The position numbers and the translations under genes were made by a program. This document shows, piece by piece, positions 4,929 to 11,884 of a DNA stretch of 23,701 nucleotides. Numbering within the stretch: position 1 is the first letter of the stretch; the number at the start of each line of letters is the position of its first letter. The notes below the pieces were generated by a model. The model saw nothing but the letters and a program-made list of their open reading frames with translations. It did not search any database and was not told the origin of the DNA. Origin of the DNA: a virus; the IMG/VR virus record IMGVR_UViG_3300032213_000498, positions 1 through 23,701 of that record; one strand, written 5' to 3'.

Positions 4929-5160
4929 AGTATCAATTTCTGAAATCATGAATAAATACATGATATCATCTGACGGAAAATTTGAAACTGGATTTTCTAA
5001 ATCTATCATGTTAAATGATGGAACTAATCAATACTCAGGTAGACTACATTGGAACTCCAATGACGGCTATTCCATGGGTTGGGATACATCTGCGCCACCT
5101 GAGGCAGACCGACCTGAGTTTGAATATGTACTCGATTGCATAACAGACTTGGACCACTAA
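4918..5160 (+). CDS. Hypothetical protein, 80 aa
   Basis: The likely start is TTG 4918, which has GGGAG six bases upstream. The first internal ATG (4948) has no ribosome site. The protein is soluble and acidic, with a predicted beta-rich middle (YSGRLHWNSNDGYSMGWD). No family is recognised. It overlaps the previous gene by 11 bp and shares one base with the next start (TAATG), so it belongs to a coupled series of small genes. Confidence 0.6.
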   Translation: MTGEVSISEIMNKYMISSDGKFETGFSKSIMLNDGTNQYSGRLHWNSNDGYSMGWDTSAPPEADRPEFEYVLDCITDLDH

Positions 5161-5324
5161 TGAGTAATTTCTATGAAGATATGGAGACAAAGAATATCGC
5201 ATGGCAGGCAACCTTAAGATATTCTGATGTTTCAAACATGAATGATGAAGAGAGAAATCTATTCATAAATGCTTTAGGAACAGCAGTGCAAAAGGTCTGC
5301 TGGGATTATGGGGTGCACAACTGA
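5160..5324 (+). CDS. Hypothetical protein, 54 aa
   Basis: The protein begins MSNFYEDMETKNIAWQATLR and is predicted helical. The start at 5160 is chosen because it forms a TAATG overlap with the preceding stop; the in-frame ATG at 5136 would lie deep inside the upstream gene. No Shine-Dalgarno is obvious, which agrees with translational coupling. Function unknown. Confidence 0.6.
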   Translation: MSNFYEDMETKNIAWQATLRYSDVSNMNDEERNLFINALGTAVQKVCWDYGVHN

Positions 5325-5419
5325 TGGATGATTCAGAGTTTGATTTAATCTATGAGCGAGACCTTATTAATGATTGGGCTATGACTCGTATGGCTGATGC
5401 AGAAATGGGGGACTTATAA
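5324..5419 (+). CDS. Acidic micro-protein, 31 aa
   Basis: The protein begins MDDSEFDLIYERDLINDWAM and ends AEMGDL. It is strongly acidic. It starts in a TGATG overlap and ends in a TAATG overlap, so both ends are joined to neighbours with one shared base. That supports it being real despite its length. Function unknown. Confidence 0.5.
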   Translation: MDDSEFDLIYERDLINDWAMTRMADAEMGDL

Positions 5420-5532
5420 TGAGTGAGCCAATGTATCTACAAGGTGATGACTATGCCTTAAATGGGACAGAGGAAGACGTAGACGAAAACGATACTGGAC
5501 TACCTGACCGCATGTGGGAGGATGACGAATGA
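5419..5532 (+). CDS. Acidic small protein, 37 aa
   Basis: The protein starts MSEPMYLQGDDYALNGTEED and is very acidic with no obvious fold. GGGGG a few bases before the TAATG can serve as its ribosome site. It ends with an ATGA overlap into the WhiB gene, so it may set the translation level of WhiB by coupling. Function unknown. Confidence 0.55.
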   Translation: MSEPMYLQGDDYALNGTEEDVDENDTGLPDRMWEDDE

Positions 5533-5882
5533 TTAATGGCAACTGTACTGGCGACGCTAACCCTGATTGGTGGTTCCCTGAACTGCCTAGAAACAGGATA
5601 AGTGCTCGTGCCTTGGAAGTACTTACTAGTCAGACCAAATATGCGCTACAATTATGTGCCTCGTGCCCTGTTAAAACAGAATGCTTGGCTGAAGGTATGA
5701 AAACTGAGACCATGCGGGGAAATGTAGTTGGTTGGGGTAATCTGCCTTTTGGAATATGGGGAGGAACTATGCCATACGAAAGATTAGAGATGGTTGGAAT
5801 CACTCCTAAAACTAGTAGCGGTGAAGCAGTTTCTAAGGCATACGCTTTAAGAAATAAACTAGGACAACTAATAAGGCGGTGA
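5529..5882 (+). CDS. WhiB-like iron-sulfur transcription regulator
   Basis: WhiB-like proteins bind a [4Fe-4S] cluster and contact region 4 of the primary sigma factor to change promoter choice. The four ligands are here: Cys6, Cys43, Cys46 and Cys52, with canonical CxxC-x5-C spacing. The signature turn GIWGG lies at 75-79, with a W-rich DWWFP near the N-terminus. After the turn a basic C-terminal tail (ALRNKLGQLIRR) can bind DNA. At 117 residues it is a normal size. It is coupled to the small upstream gene by an ATGA overlap. The family is restricted to Actinobacteria and their phages, so it fixes the host phylum. Phage copies are known to interfere with host WhiB proteins. Confidence 0.93.
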   Translation: MINGNCTGDANPDWWFPELPRNRISARALEVLTSQTKYALQLCASCPVKTECLAEGMKTETMRGNVVGWGNLPFGIWGGTMPYERLEMVGITPKTSSGEAVSKAYALRNKLGQLIRR

Positions 5883-5885
5883 AAT

Positions 5886-6269
5886 ATGAGGAAAAGATTA
5901 GTATTGTTATTAGTCATATTTATAACTTTATTTAATTTTATTCCACTACATGATGCAGAGATGCAGACTGAGAGAAAATGGACTGTTGAAGATAGTAAGT
6001 CCTATGCAAAAGATGCTGTGCTCAAGTGGTCTTTAACTGAGTGGAAGTGTCTTGATAATCTGTGGACAAAAGAATCTAATTGGAGACCGGGAGCATATAA
6101 TCCTGTAAAGGTTATGGGAAAAAATGCTGGTGGTATCCCGCAGATTCTTGGGCTTTCGCCCGACACAAACCCCACAGAGCAAATTGACCGAGGCGTCAGT
6201 TATGTTTTCCATCGATACGGAACTTTCTGTAATGCGTGGAAACATTTTCAGAGAAAAGGCTGGTACTAA
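5886..6269 (+). CDS. Secreted lytic transglycosylase-like (SLT) protein
   Basis: The predicted role is cleavage of the peptidoglycan glycan strand. Residues 1-24 form a signal peptide: basic MRKR, then a hydrophobic stretch LVLLLVIFITLFNFIPL. The mature part has the lysozyme-like pattern common in actinobacterial secreted enzymes. It has LTEWKCLDNLWTKESNW with the probable catalytic Glu63, then GGIPQIL, then NPTEQIDRGVSYVFHRYG and a final W-rich end. Cys55 and Cys115 could form a disulfide. GGCGG precedes ATG 5886, three bases after the WhiB stop. It sits among accessory genes, away from the holin and M15 endolysin, so it may aid envelope alteration or lysis; the sequence does not say which. 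Confidence 0.8.
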   Translation: MRKRLVLLLVIFITLFNFIPLHDAEMQTERKWTVEDSKSYAKDAVLKWSLTEWKCLDNLWTKESNWRPGAYNPVKVMGKNAGGIPQILGLSPDTNPTEQIDRGVSYVFHRYGTFCNAWKHFQRKGWY

Positions 6270-6445
6270 TGGCTTCTTATGATTATGAATGCCCGGGCGA
6301 TGGTGAAATCATTACTATTGAGCGTGGCATGACGGAAGCAGAACAAGAATATGCATGTGGCCTTTGTGGCAGTAAATTAAGAAGAATATATACCGCACCA
6401 CCAGTCAAGTTTAATGGGACTGGATTCTATTCGACAGGAGGATAA
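6269..6445 (+). CDS. FmdB-like small zinc-ribbon protein, 58 aa
   Basis: The protein starts MASYDYECPGDGEIITIERG, has a central CGLCGSKLRRIYTAPP and ends in FNGTGFYSTGG. The layout and the C-terminal motif are those of FmdB/zinc-ribbon proteins often seen in phages, usually called putative regulators without proof. Only one cysteine is in the first knuckle (CPGDG instead of CxxC), so zinc binding may be altered. The start at 6269 is set by a TAATG overlap with the transglycosylase gene; an in-frame ATG at 6236 would lie inside that gene. Confidence 0.72.
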   Translation: MASYDYECPGDGEIITIERGMTEAEQEYACGLCGSKLRRIYTAPPVKFNGTGFYSTGG

Positions 6446-6879
6446 TGAAAAATTCTAATTGGGACTTAGACTTACGTGATGGTGAGTTAGGCGAGAGTAA
6501 ACTCGCTGACCTATTACGTATGGATACAGTAGAAGTTAAGACAGATAGACGCTGGATAGAGACAGGTAATCTATTTATTGAAGAGTCTTGTTTCTATCAA
6601 GGAAGTGGACAATGGGAGCCATCAGGACTATTAGTAAGCAAGGCTACTCATTGGGCTTTCATATTGGATAACAATGTAATCATAACACCAATAGACCATT
6701 TAATAAATGTAGTTAGGGACTATGGTAGACCAATAGAGAATAAGCAACCACCGAATCAATCCAAGGGACATTTAATTACACCAGCACAGTTAATCAATTA
6801 CAAGAGGGTCAAGAACGAAGAGTTTGATAGGGCTGGAGAAGCGTACAAAAACTATATGGAACAGGAGTACCCTATCTGA
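6445..6879 (+). CDS. Putative PD-(D/E)XK endonuclease, 144 aa
   Basis: The N-terminal half resembles restriction-endonuclease-fold phage nucleases. A helix holds a glutamate (GELGESKLADLL), followed by MDTVEVKTD, which fits D-x2-ExK, then a strand with WIETGNLFIEES. The second half is helical with a basic stretch and has no clear domain. Family members cut or resolve DNA with Mg2+; the substrate here is unknown. AGGAGG and a TAATG overlap give a very clear start. The gene ends only five bases from the stop of the converging sigma-factor gene, with no terminator between them. Confidence 0.6.
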   Translation: MKNSNWDLDLRDGELGESKLADLLRMDTVEVKTDRRWIETGNLFIEESCFYQGSGQWEPSGLLVSKATHWAFILDNNVIITPIDHLINVVRDYGRPIENKQPPNQSKGHLITPAQLINYKRVKNEEFDRAGEAYKNYMEQEYPI

Positions 6880-6884
6880 AAAAT

Positions 6885-7598
6885 TTATTCACTTTCAGTA
6901 TCGCTATCTTCGTTCCGTTCATCTTTATCTTCGGACTTATCGCCTTCTACAATCTCGTCTGGCTGCTCGGATATTTCATCTCCAGAATCTCTGTCTAACC
7001 AAGGTCGGAATCCACCGATTCTAGTTATGAGTTTCTTGATAGCACGATTATGGCGCATGCGAACAGCATCTTCGCTACTTATACTCATCTCTGTAGCGAT
7101 TTCGCCATACTCCATAGATTCGGCGTACTTATAAAACAGTACAGTTCTATCCTCTGTGCTGAGTTTATTGTACGCCTTATCTATTTCAATCATCATAATC
7201 ATCATATTGCCGCCTTCGGCAGGTGCTGGAGGCTTTGAGGGACCAGCAAGATTTAACTTATGAGACACACCAAACTCACCACGAAGCACACCGGGCAATA
7301 AAGCCTCAACAATTTCAGGCTCATAGAAAAACGAATCTGATGCTTCATAACCTAATGATTTGGCTTTCCACTTCTGACAATAGTCTAATGCATCATTACG
7401 AAGTGAACGATAAATAAGATTCTTAGCATCTTTTTCGCCTATGGCTTCCCACTCTTTTAACTTATTAGGATGCTCTACAAACCATTGATATAAAGATTGC
7501 TTTATGTCATCGAGTTCAACCATTGAATATTTTTTATGATACTCAGAGGCAACAGCGATTACAATGTAATTCCACTTCTCAATGCTAGTCCAATCCAT
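6885..7598 (-). CDS. Phage sigma-70-family (ECF-like) sigma factor
   Basis: The predicted role is to direct host RNA polymerase to phage promoters. The N-terminal part (about 20-85) looks like region 2: LDDIKQSLYQWFVEHP, then RSLRNDALDYCQKWKAKSLGY. A FFYEPEIVEALLPGVL linker follows. Region 4 is at about 145-195, with a helix-turn-helix (LSTEDRTVLFYKY, EYGEIATEMSISSEDAVRMRHNRAIKKL). The last 35 residues are an acidic tail. I chose ATG 7598 because it forms a TAATG overlap with the upstream phosphoesterase; ATG 7604 and TTG 7610 (with AAGGA five bases upstream) are alternatives. It is the last gene of the leftward replication block. The cognate promoter is unknown. Confidence 0.72.
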   Translation of the reverse strand: MDWTSIEKWNYIVIAVASEYHKKYSMVELDDIKQSLYQWFVEHPNKLKEWEAIGEKDAKNLIYRSLRNDALDYCQKWKAKSLGYEASDSFFYEPEIVEALLPGVLRGEFGVSHKLNLAGPSKPPAPAEGGNMMIMMIEIDKAYNKLSTEDRTVLFYKYAESMEYGEIATEMSISSEDAVRMRHNRAIKKLITRIGGFRPWLDRDSGDEISEQPDEIVEGDKSEDKDERNEDSDTESE

Positions 7599-8338
7599 TA
7601 CCATTTCCAAGTTTTTCCTTCAACAGTAAAAGACCTATTTACGATAGGTACTAATTGAGGCACAACAGTTTTGCCATCAACATGCAAAATACCAAAACCT
7701 TGTTGCCACGTAAACAATCCAGCCTTAATATATTTAGCGTTAGCATAGTTCATTAGATTGCCCAGTTCCATACCCCATATAGTCTTAGGCTTACCGCCAC
7801 GATATGTTTGAGTATGATGTGTCAAGCCCATACGATGCGTGTGTCCACACACTACTGACATGCCTGAACGTTTGGCTAATCCAAGTGCGGTAGCACCAGC
7901 AGTAGGCTGTACGTTGCCTTCATCACCATGCATTAACAACCAGCCAGGAGCCAGTTCATAAGGGTCTTTATGGTATTTAATCTCTAATTCATCAAGCCCT
8001 AAGAAGTTTTCTAATTGCAACTCAGGTAAGCCAAGTAATCCTGGCGCTCTCATTGCAACTGTATTAAATAATCTATCTGTATGATTGCTACGAACCATAT
8101 GTTCAACAGTTAAGTCATAAAGAACTTGACGAGTAGTGTCTCTATCACGTCCAATAGAACGCTCAAACTCTAACTCGGTGCCCTTACTCCATTTGCTGAT
8201 AGTCTGCATATCCATTTCATCTCCGCAAGATACTACGGTGTCAGGTTGGTATGCCTTGATAAACTTAGCAATTGCTTTCACGGCTTCTGCATCGTGGTAC
8301 GGTACTTGCAGGTCTGAGATACAGACTATAGTTTTCAT
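7598..8338 (-). CDS. Calcineurin-like metallophosphoesterase
   Basis: This is a two-metal phosphoesterase, here probably a nuclease or nucleotide phosphatase of phage DNA metabolism. All family motifs appear in order: SDLQVPYHD (Asp9, His15), GDEMD (39-43), SNHTD (84-88, a variant of GNHD), HGD (137-139) and GHTHR (165-169). At 246 residues it is a complete single domain without the extra Mre11 capping domain. The start ATG overlaps the HNH gene by four bases (ATGA) and the stop overlaps the sigma-factor start (TAATG). MRE11-like nuclease activity is possible, but the sequence alone does not establish the substrate. Confidence 0.87.
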   Translation of the reverse strand: MKTIVCISDLQVPYHDAEAVKAIAKFIKAYQPDTVVSCGDEMDMQTISKWSKGTELEFERSIGRDRDTTRQVLYDLTVEHMVRSNHTDRLFNTVAMRAPGLLGLPELQLENFLGLDELEIKYHKDPYELAPGWLLMHGDEGNVQPTAGATALGLAKRSGMSVVCGHTHRMGLTHHTQTYRGGKPKTIWGMELGNLMNYANAKYIKAGLFTWQQGFGILHVDGKTVVPQLVPIVNRSFTVEGKTWKW

Positions 8339-8616
8339 TTCTTTTTGGCTCGTCTCTTATTCTCTAATCCTACATTTTTCTTTTTAGATAAAACACGTAG
8401 GTTGGATATCTTATCGTTGCCTTTACGACCACCATTATCTATGTGGTCTACTTCTTGATTGCGCTTTAACTTCTTACCAGTAGCCTTCTTGTAATCAAGA
8501 CGTGCTTTATTGGTAGATGTAGTTTCAGTAGAGCCATCTTTTTTCTTACGTTTAATTACGTAGATAGGACGACCACCATTTTGTTTACTGCCTTTATATG
8601 GTCCAAATATTTTCAT
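8335..8616 (-). CDS. HNH endonuclease
   Basis: This is a small, very basic DNA endonuclease. The zinc-finger-like beta-beta-alpha metal motif is at 55-82: EVDHIDNGGRKGNDKISNL and the downstream NVGLENK. It contains the DH pair (57-58), Asn72 and a closing Asn. A beta-rich N-terminus (GPYKGSKQNGGRPIYVIKRK) probably contacts DNA. The pattern matches HNH_3-type proteins, both free-standing homing enzymes and phage packaging or recombination nucleases. It is joined to both neighbours by four-base ATGA overlaps, so it appears stably built into the replication operon rather than newly inserted. Confidence 0.87.
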   Translation of the reverse strand: MKIFGPYKGSKQNGGRPIYVIKRKKKDGSTETTSTNKARLDYKKATGKKLKRNQEVDHIDNGGRKGNDKISNLRVLSKKKNVGLENKRRAKKK

Positions 8617-8993
8617 TTATCCCATTCTCCTCTCAGTACTAGCAATCCGATGATTGCATAGTTAGCCATATCTTTGAATGAATCTTCAAGAGACTCATGC
8701 TGTGGTTGGAACCCGTTAGTATCTTCCATATATTCGTATAGATTATTTATACGAGCCAACTTATCATGCATACGAACTCTTAATCCATTCAATGCACCAC
8801 CCGGAGCATCAGATATATTCTTTGGTCCGTAATCTTTATGTTTAGATAATAATAAATCTAATAATTCTTGGAAGGTCTTTCCGACATGGTACTCAAAAGT
8901 GGTATTTTGAGCGTCAAAATGAGTGATTTCTGCTCCATCTGTGTCTTGGTTATATGGAAACCTTGCTTTTCCAAGTGGGTTATAATCTGCCAT
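8613..8993 (-). CDS. DUF1599 / nucleotide modification associated domain 1 protein
   Basis: The family (Nmad1) is widespread in phages and is linked to nucleotide metabolism or modified DNA bases; its reaction is not proven. The signature is clear: LLSKHKDYGPKNI (49-60), GLRVRMHDKLARINNL (70-85) and ESLEDSFKDMANYAIIGLLVL (100-120). These helices resemble all-alpha NTP pyrophosphohydrolases. At 126 residues it is full length. The start is ATG 8993, six bases after the preceding stop, with GGAG a little far upstream. No clear base-modifying synthase lies in this window, so any modification pathway would need genes elsewhere. Confidence 0.85.
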   Translation of the reverse strand: MADYNPLGKARFPYNQDTDGAEITHFDAQNTTFEYHVGKTFQELLDLLLSKHKDYGPKNISDAPGGALNGLRVRMHDKLARINNLYEYMEDTNGFQPQHESLEDSFKDMANYAIIGLLVLRGEWDK

Positions 8994-8999
8994 ATTTCA

Positions 9000-9368
9000 T
9001 CACTCTCCATCTTCTTCATTATTGGTCTCTTCTTCTAATAAACTTACTAGGTCCTGGTCGAAGGAAGACATGTGTTCATGTATTATCATATCTTCAATAA
9101 AGCGTTTCATTTTACCAGGATTAGTTTCGGCTGCATATAATGTGGCGTAGGTAGATTGAGTAATTTCTCTAATGTTCTCAGGTTTATCTGCATAATCATA
9201 AAGACATCTCAACAGAGAGCCTATCATTAATTGATATCCACTAGGAAGTATTAACTTAGGGTCAAATGGTTCGCTACCAATATCATCTAGCAAATGGTCT
9301 GTAGCCTCAAAGATATTGTCAAATTGTTGACCACATATCTTACACTTAGGTATCTTTTTAAATTTCAT
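9000..9368 (-). CDS. Hypothetical protein with N-terminal C2H2-like zinc finger
   Basis: The N-terminus CKICGQQFDNIFEATDHLLDD (residues 9-29) gives C-x2-C and a downstream His, a truncated zinc-finger-like knuckle. The remainder is helical and ends in an acidic tail (LLEEETNNEEDGE). No family is recognised. The 5' end overlaps the TOPRIM gene by 11 bp, and AGG lies six bases before the ATG. Its place between primase and Nmad1 suggests a role in replication, but this is context only. Confidence 0.7.
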   Translation of the reverse strand: MKFKKIPKCKICGQQFDNIFEATDHLLDDIGSEPFDPKLILPSGYQLMIGSLLRCLYDYADKPENIREITQSTYATLYAAETNPGKMKRFIEDMIIHEHMSSFDQDLVSLLEEETNNEEDGE

Positions 9369-9984
9369 TGAAACCTATTTTCTTATGGAAGTATGATGCA
9401 CCTTCCAACACAAACATCGAATTAACATCATGCCCATCAGGCAACTGAATAGTAGTTACTGGTAGTTCCCTGGCAAGACTTGTTGCAAACTCTTTGCCTG
9501 GTTGGTCTCCATCTGCAAATACAAAAATTCTTTCAAAGTCTGCAAGTAGTCGTGTATAATGTTTCTTCCAACTGTTAGCACCAGGAACTCCAACACATGG
9601 AATACCAATTAAAGAAGAGACAGTAATTGTATCTATCTCACCCTCGCATACTCCAATAAAATCTCCAGCCCTTTCAATATCTAATACATTATACATTTTA
9701 GTTTCAGCGCCTGTCATTCCCATGTACTTAGGTTCAACAGCAGGATTAAGGCTGCGAAAACGCAAATCGACAACACCAGTCTTGGTAATATACGGTATGG
9801 ATAATCTTCCTTGGAATTGTTCGTGTCCAACCTCAGGCTCCCCTACTACGCCTAATCGAGCCAGACGTGCCGCTTCCCTTGTTATTCCCCTGCTTGCGAG
9901 GTAATCTTCCGCCTGAAAGATGTTTGCTGCGTACTTGGTTGTCGCCAAATCCAATAATTCCCTCTGCAAATGATTTTGCTTCAC
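9358..9984 (-). CDS. TOPRIM-domain DNA primase subunit
   Basis: This is the catalytic half of a DnaG-type primase, which makes RNA primers. The TOPRIM signature is visible: CEGEIDT (Glu114, Asp118) and FADGDQPG (158-160), with a P4-type preceding region (QGRLSIPYITKTGVVDLRFRSLN). It lacks the zinc domain, which is encoded by the upstream gene in another frame. Starts at TTG 9993 and GTG 9984 are possible. I chose GTG 9984 because AAAGGG lies nine bases before it but touches the TTG. About 150 bp overlap the CHC2 gene; the +1 relation means either internal initiation or a +1 frameshift. Confidence 0.82.
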   Translation of the reverse strand: MKQNHLQRELLDLATTKYAANIFQAEDYLASRGITREAARLARLGVVGEPEVGHEQFQGRLSIPYITKTGVVDLRFRSLNPAVEPKYMGMTGAETKMYNVLDIERAGDFIGVCEGEIDTITVSSLIGIPCVGVPGANSWKKHYTRLLADFERIFVFADGDQPGKEFATSLARELPVTTIQLPDGHDVNSMFVLEGASYFHKKIGFNEI

Positions 9985-10207
9985 GAATATCAACCCTTTC
10001 TTGCTTTGCTATAATCTGTAAACTATTACCGTTCATACCACAAGCGAAACAATTAAATATGTTTTCTCTCGTGTTAAAACTTGCCGAACTGTGTGTATCG
10101 TCGTGGAATGGACACTTGATGTTAACTTGTCCAGTTGTTCTAGAAAAGTTAGCACCATAATGTTTTAATACCGCAACTATATCTGGTAAATCATCAACTA
10201 AAGACAT
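9833..10207 (-). CDS. CHC2 zinc-binding primase subunit
   Basis: This is the zinc-binding domain that recognises template and initiates priming. The ligands are Cys32, His35, Cys53 and Cys56 (CPFHDD ... FNCFACGMNG), the standard CHC2 arrangement. The last 40 residues are basic and low in complexity (RLPRKQGNNKGSGTSGSIRR) because this stretch is also coding in the other frame for the TOPRIM start. Such a tail suggests that the second frame is the conserved one. It overlaps the nuclease gene at 10194 by 14 bp. It should act in a complex with the TOPRIM protein. Confidence 0.85.
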   Translation of the reverse strand: MSLVDDLPDIVAVLKHYGANFSRTTGQVNIKCPFHDDTHSSASFNTRENIFNCFACGMNGNSLQIIAKQERVDIREAKSFAEGIIGFGDNQVRSKHLSGGRLPRKQGNNKGSGTSGSIRRSRGA

Positions 10208-10559
10208 CGCCTAACCTCAATACTAAGTAGGAATCTGCTATTGTTTTTCCTCTTGCTTTGATAATAACCGCAGGAAGGACGGCTTCTCTCTTAATGCCTC
10301 TTGCTTCCGCATAATGCTTTGCTTCAATTTGAGCCTCTTTGGTCCAACCAGATAAGTCAATGCGACCTGATTGACCGGGGGCCTTGGCTTCGATGACTCC
10401 GACGCAGTTAAAGAAGTCCGCTCTGACAACAACGTCACCTTCATCTCTTGCACCTGTTCTTGCAAGTCTCTCACTATCATATCCAATTCGTCTAAAATAG
10501 TCTCGTAAGTCGGTTTCAAAGTTTGCTCCTCTAGCCTTATGGCTTTTTCTAGTTGTCAT
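10194..10559 (-). CDS. PD-(D/E)XK nuclease, Holliday-junction-resolvase-like
   Basis: The predicted role is a structure-specific DNA nuclease for recombination or replication intermediates. Motifs are a first-helix Glu15 (GANFETDLRDYFRR), GARDEGDVVV with Asp42, and GVIEAKA with Glu57-x-Lys59, followed by a helix that holds QIEAKHYAEARG. The size (121 aa) suits archaeal-type HJR or VRR-NUC-like phage proteins. The ATG at 10559 lies inside the 3' end of the preceding 41-aa gene, with AAGAG upstream. Its position between helicase and primase agrees with DNA processing. Confidence 0.8.
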   Translation of the reverse strand: MTTRKSHKARGANFETDLRDYFRRIGYDSERLARTGARDEGDVVVRADFFNCVGVIEAKAPGQSGRIDLSGWTKEAQIEAKHYAEARGIKREAVLPAVIIKARGKTIADSYLVLRLGDVFS

Positions 10560-10674
10560 GTGTAAACTCTTTATGAAATTTTATAATTTCTGCTGGAGCA
10601 GAATCTTGTTCATCATTACTATACATGCCCCATTTACACATATCGCATCCAATCCAGTTTAATTGTTTCGTCAT
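10549..10674 (-). CDS. Small protein with CxxC motif, 41 aa
   Basis: The protein begins MTKQLNWIGCDMCKWGMYSN and ends in a charged, helical tail with FHKEFTHDN. Cys10 and Cys13 plus the later histidines could bind a metal. It starts in an ATGA overlap with the end of the helicase gene and runs 11 bp into the nuclease gene, filling exactly the space between them. That supports a real gene, though it is short and of unknown function. Confidence 0.6.
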   Translation of the reverse strand: MTKQLNWIGCDMCKWGMYSNDEQDSAPAEIIKFHKEFTHDN

Positions 10675-11453
10675 GAATTCTCTGGAATGTCTTCTACGTA
10701 CATGTACTCTGGATTAAATGCTAACCAAGTCAGAAGTGTTCCTCCAGCATCCGCTCTACCATATCTGTTTTTGACTGACGCCACGCCCATTGATGTGCCA
10801 ACAGTGCCAAGTGTACAGATGAGGGCAGGGAGTTGGGAAACCTTCCCTTGGATTGCACTTCTTGGTTGACAAGGTGAGCCAGATACAGCCTCCGAAGTGT
10901 GATGTAATACAACAATCGCCGAGTTAGTCGCTCTAGCAAGATACTTTAACTCCTTCATAATTGCCCGCATTGATGCGAACTCTTCACCACCATCGGTGGC
11001 TACATCCATTAAGTTATCTAAAACTATTAAAGTTGGTGGACAACCCCACAACTCTTCAAACGCTTGTACTTCTTCGTCAATATCTTGCAGGGTTGGTGAT
11101 GATTCAAACGACCAAACTATATGACTGCCTTTTTGTAGGACTGCCTTAGTCCATCCAACATCAGTATTAAGTTTATGCTCAACATCTGTTTGACTCTTAC
11201 CTGATATCATTGACGCTAGGCGCATAGCCATAGTGTGAGCATTGGTATCAGCGGATATATAGAGAGTCGGAACATTAGTTTTTAATGCTAGTGCAAGTGC
11301 AAGTGTTGATTTACCTGCACCAGGAGCACCAGCAAACATAGAAACTTCTGAACGCCGTATTATAATTTTGGACGCTTCAAACGCTTTAAAACAAGAAGGT
11401 AGAGGTTCCCCCCCAATAGATGCTTTACCTATTGACCTAACTAGTGTACGCAT
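10671..11453 (-). CDS. DnaB/RepA-like hexameric helicase ATPase
   Basis: This is a RecA-fold ATPase of the AAA_25/DnaB-like group, likely the replicative helicase. Walker A is GAPGAGKST (42-50), the Walker B strand is TLIVLDNLMD (about 141-150), and a sensor-like IVVLHHTSE and later GVASVKNRYG follow as in RepA and RadA-like phage helicases. At 260 residues it lacks the DnaB N-terminal domain, which is usual for actinophage versions. AGGGGC lies seven bases before ATG 11453. The stop overlaps the 41-aa gene by ATGA. It works with the primase pair encoded downstream. Confidence 0.87.
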   Translation of the reverse strand: MRTLVRSIGKASIGGEPLPSCFKAFEASKIIIRRSEVSMFAGAPGAGKSTLALALALKTNVPTLYISADTNAHTMAMRLASMISGKSQTDVEHKLNTDVGWTKAVLQKGSHIVWSFESSPTLQDIDEEVQAFEELWGCPPTLIVLDNLMDVATDGGEEFASMRAIMKELKYLARATNSAIVVLHHTSEAVSGSPCQPRSAIQGKVSQLPALICTLGTVGTSMGVASVKNRYGRADAGGTLLTWLAFNPEYMYVEDIPENS

Positions 11454-11497
11454 TTATCAGCCCCTACCTAATTGTTAAAACGGAAATTGTTCTGCTG

Positions 11498-11884
11498 TTA
11501 ATTCACTGGTTTGCATTGGTCCGCCCCTTGAGGCATTGGACACACCCACATTGCGTAAGGATTTCCCGTCTTGCTGGAGATTCCCGACTTGTACTTCCTC
11601 GCCCCGTGCTGACATGTCGGCCCCGCTGAGGTAGCGGATGGAGCCGATGCCTGGGGTGGAACTGAGGACTGCGGAGGCTTTATGCTTGGAGTGGTACTGG
11701 GCGTCGATAAAGGGGTGGCATTACTCGCTCCCACCACCAACTTTCCAACGGCGGCAATTTGAGTTGAGTAATCCCCTATGCCCTCTAGTAAAACGCTTAG
11801 TTCATCAGCAGTATTCGCTCTGATGTTAATCATATCTCCACCAGGAGTTTTATATGATACTTGTAACTTCCAATCTTCTGCCAT
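11498..11884 (-). CDS. Hypothetical protein with Pro/Ser linker and C-terminal zinc ribbon
   Basis: Residues 1-50 form a small beta/alpha region (LQVSYKTPGGDMINIRANTADEL). Residues 55-88 are a proline, serine and threonine linker. Residues 89-128 hold CQHG, WVCP and QCKP in a zinc-ribbon-like pattern (CQHGARKYKSG ... YAMWVCPMPQGADQCKPVN). Similar tails occur in actinophage proteins of unknown role encoded beside the Cas4 and helicase genes. DNA binding is plausible. It starts directly after the Cas4-like gene (stop at 11885), so the two are tightly linked. Confidence 0.72.
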   Translation of the reverse strand: MAEDWKLQVSYKTPGGDMINIRANTADELSVLLEGIGDYSTQIAAVGKLVVGASNATPLSTPSTTPSIKPPQSSVPPQASAPSATSAGPTCQHGARKYKSGISSKTGNPYAMWVCPMPQGADQCKPVN

